From DASTFP01 sp963816855 (lineage in GTDB: Bacteria > Verrucomicrobiota > Verrucomicrobiia > Chthoniobacterales > Terrimicrobiaceae): a DNA stretch of 64,000 nucleotides. The stretch covers positions 102,099 to 166,098 of the forward strand of contig CAWFMA010000037.1 in NCBI GenBank assembly GCA_963816855.1, written 5' to 3'. Numbering within the stretch: position 1 is the stretch's first letter; each line of letters begins with the position of its first letter. Under the pieces are notes generated by a model that saw nothing but the letters and a program-made list of their open reading frames with translations, did no database searches and was not told the origin of the DNA. Positions 63,591 through 64,000 of the stretch are shown one piece after another. Both the position numbers and the translations under genes were made by a program.

Positions 63591-64000
63591 CGACAGCCCG
63601 AAAATCTAGGGGATTTACCCGGACATTTGACCTCGCCAGTTGCCCGGTGCATCGGGGTAGCACGGTTGCCGGCGCATCCTACAGTCGCGAAGCAAACACA
63701 AGCAATGCTTCGCCGCCGTGTTCGCCAGCCTCCTACAGACAAGGTTCAATCGACTGCCGCCTCGCAAGGCTGATCTTCTTAGACGCAGGCGCAGGCCCCT
63801 GTGAGACCCCACGGGTGCCGGGTGGGGGAGGGCTGGGTGTACCGGATACGTCTATATCACCTGAGAGAATGAAAAATAATTTACCGAAGACACTTTACCT
63901 TAAATACTGAGACTCATCGTATCTATGAGTGAGATCAAGCTCCGCGCTGTCCAGCGCTTGGGGCAACTGTCCACGGAGATTCAAGACCAATAGCATTGAA
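63591..64000. other. Terminal 400 bp without a gene
   Basis: No frame with recognisable content occurs before the window edge. An AT-rich segment follows 63870. A gene reading beyond the window cannot be excluded. Confidence 0.4.

Overview
The window looks like a chromosome segment of a GC-rich, Gram-negative soil bacterium, most likely Verrucomicrobiota (Chthoniobacterales/Spartobacteria type). This is inferred from the gene repertoire (recF-dprA-topB row, dnaG-rpoD pair, NfeD-type protease, lipoprotein L,D-transpeptidase); no rRNA is present to prove it.

Region 1 (1-20.1 kb) is ordinary, densely packed housekeeping DNA. It holds the end of araA and araD (arabinose catabolism), recF, dprA, a topoisomerase III, argG, a TauE/SafE permease, an NfeD/ClpP-class protease, dnaG, rpoD, a YqgE protein, a CorA-type transporter, a class III aminotransferase, a membrane glycosyltransferase overlapping an L,D-transpeptidase, and initiator tRNA-fMet with a clear terminator. 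The one foreign object is a 336-bp MITE-like element with perfect 17-bp inverted ends and a 5-bp target duplication at 6.7-7.04 kb.

Region 2 (20.1-40.6 kb) is accessory DNA. It begins with a plasmid-type mobilisation module (MobA/MobL relaxase, TraD-like coiled coil, winged-helix Rep-like protein with 20-bp iteron-like repeats). Much decayed DNA follows: a frameshifted SMP-30 gene, ligD and istB remnants, a pirin pseudogene and a 3' half tRNA-Thr. Live-looking genes here include an SH3 membrane protein, a K+ channel, a cupin and an alpha/beta hydrolase. It ends in a tightly coupled two-gene unit: a degenerate-SIR2/TIR protein followed by a membrane-anchored STAND NTPase, a probable NAD-directed defence or cell-suicide system.

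Region 3 (40.6-57.2 kb) is a compact NRPS operon: C-A-T-E, C-A(nMT)-T-E, C-T without A domain, C-A-T with an aminoadipate-reductase-like A domain, then a guanidinoacetate-methyltransferase-like enzyme. C-domain types match the preceding E domains, so the genes probably act in written order. No thioesterase, MbtH protein, PPTase or exporter lies in the window.

Region 4 (57.2-64 kb) is again decayed mobile DNA: an IS3 OrfA remnant, the second copy of a 2.49-kb repeat, a frameshifted metallopeptidase and an IS110 pseudogene between two SnoaL-like fragments. The two near-identical direct repeats (27550-30038 and 57752-60238) bracket the defence pair and the whole NRPS operon. The genes cut at their edges suggest that an island of about 30 kb was inserted into, or duplicated within, one ancestral locus.
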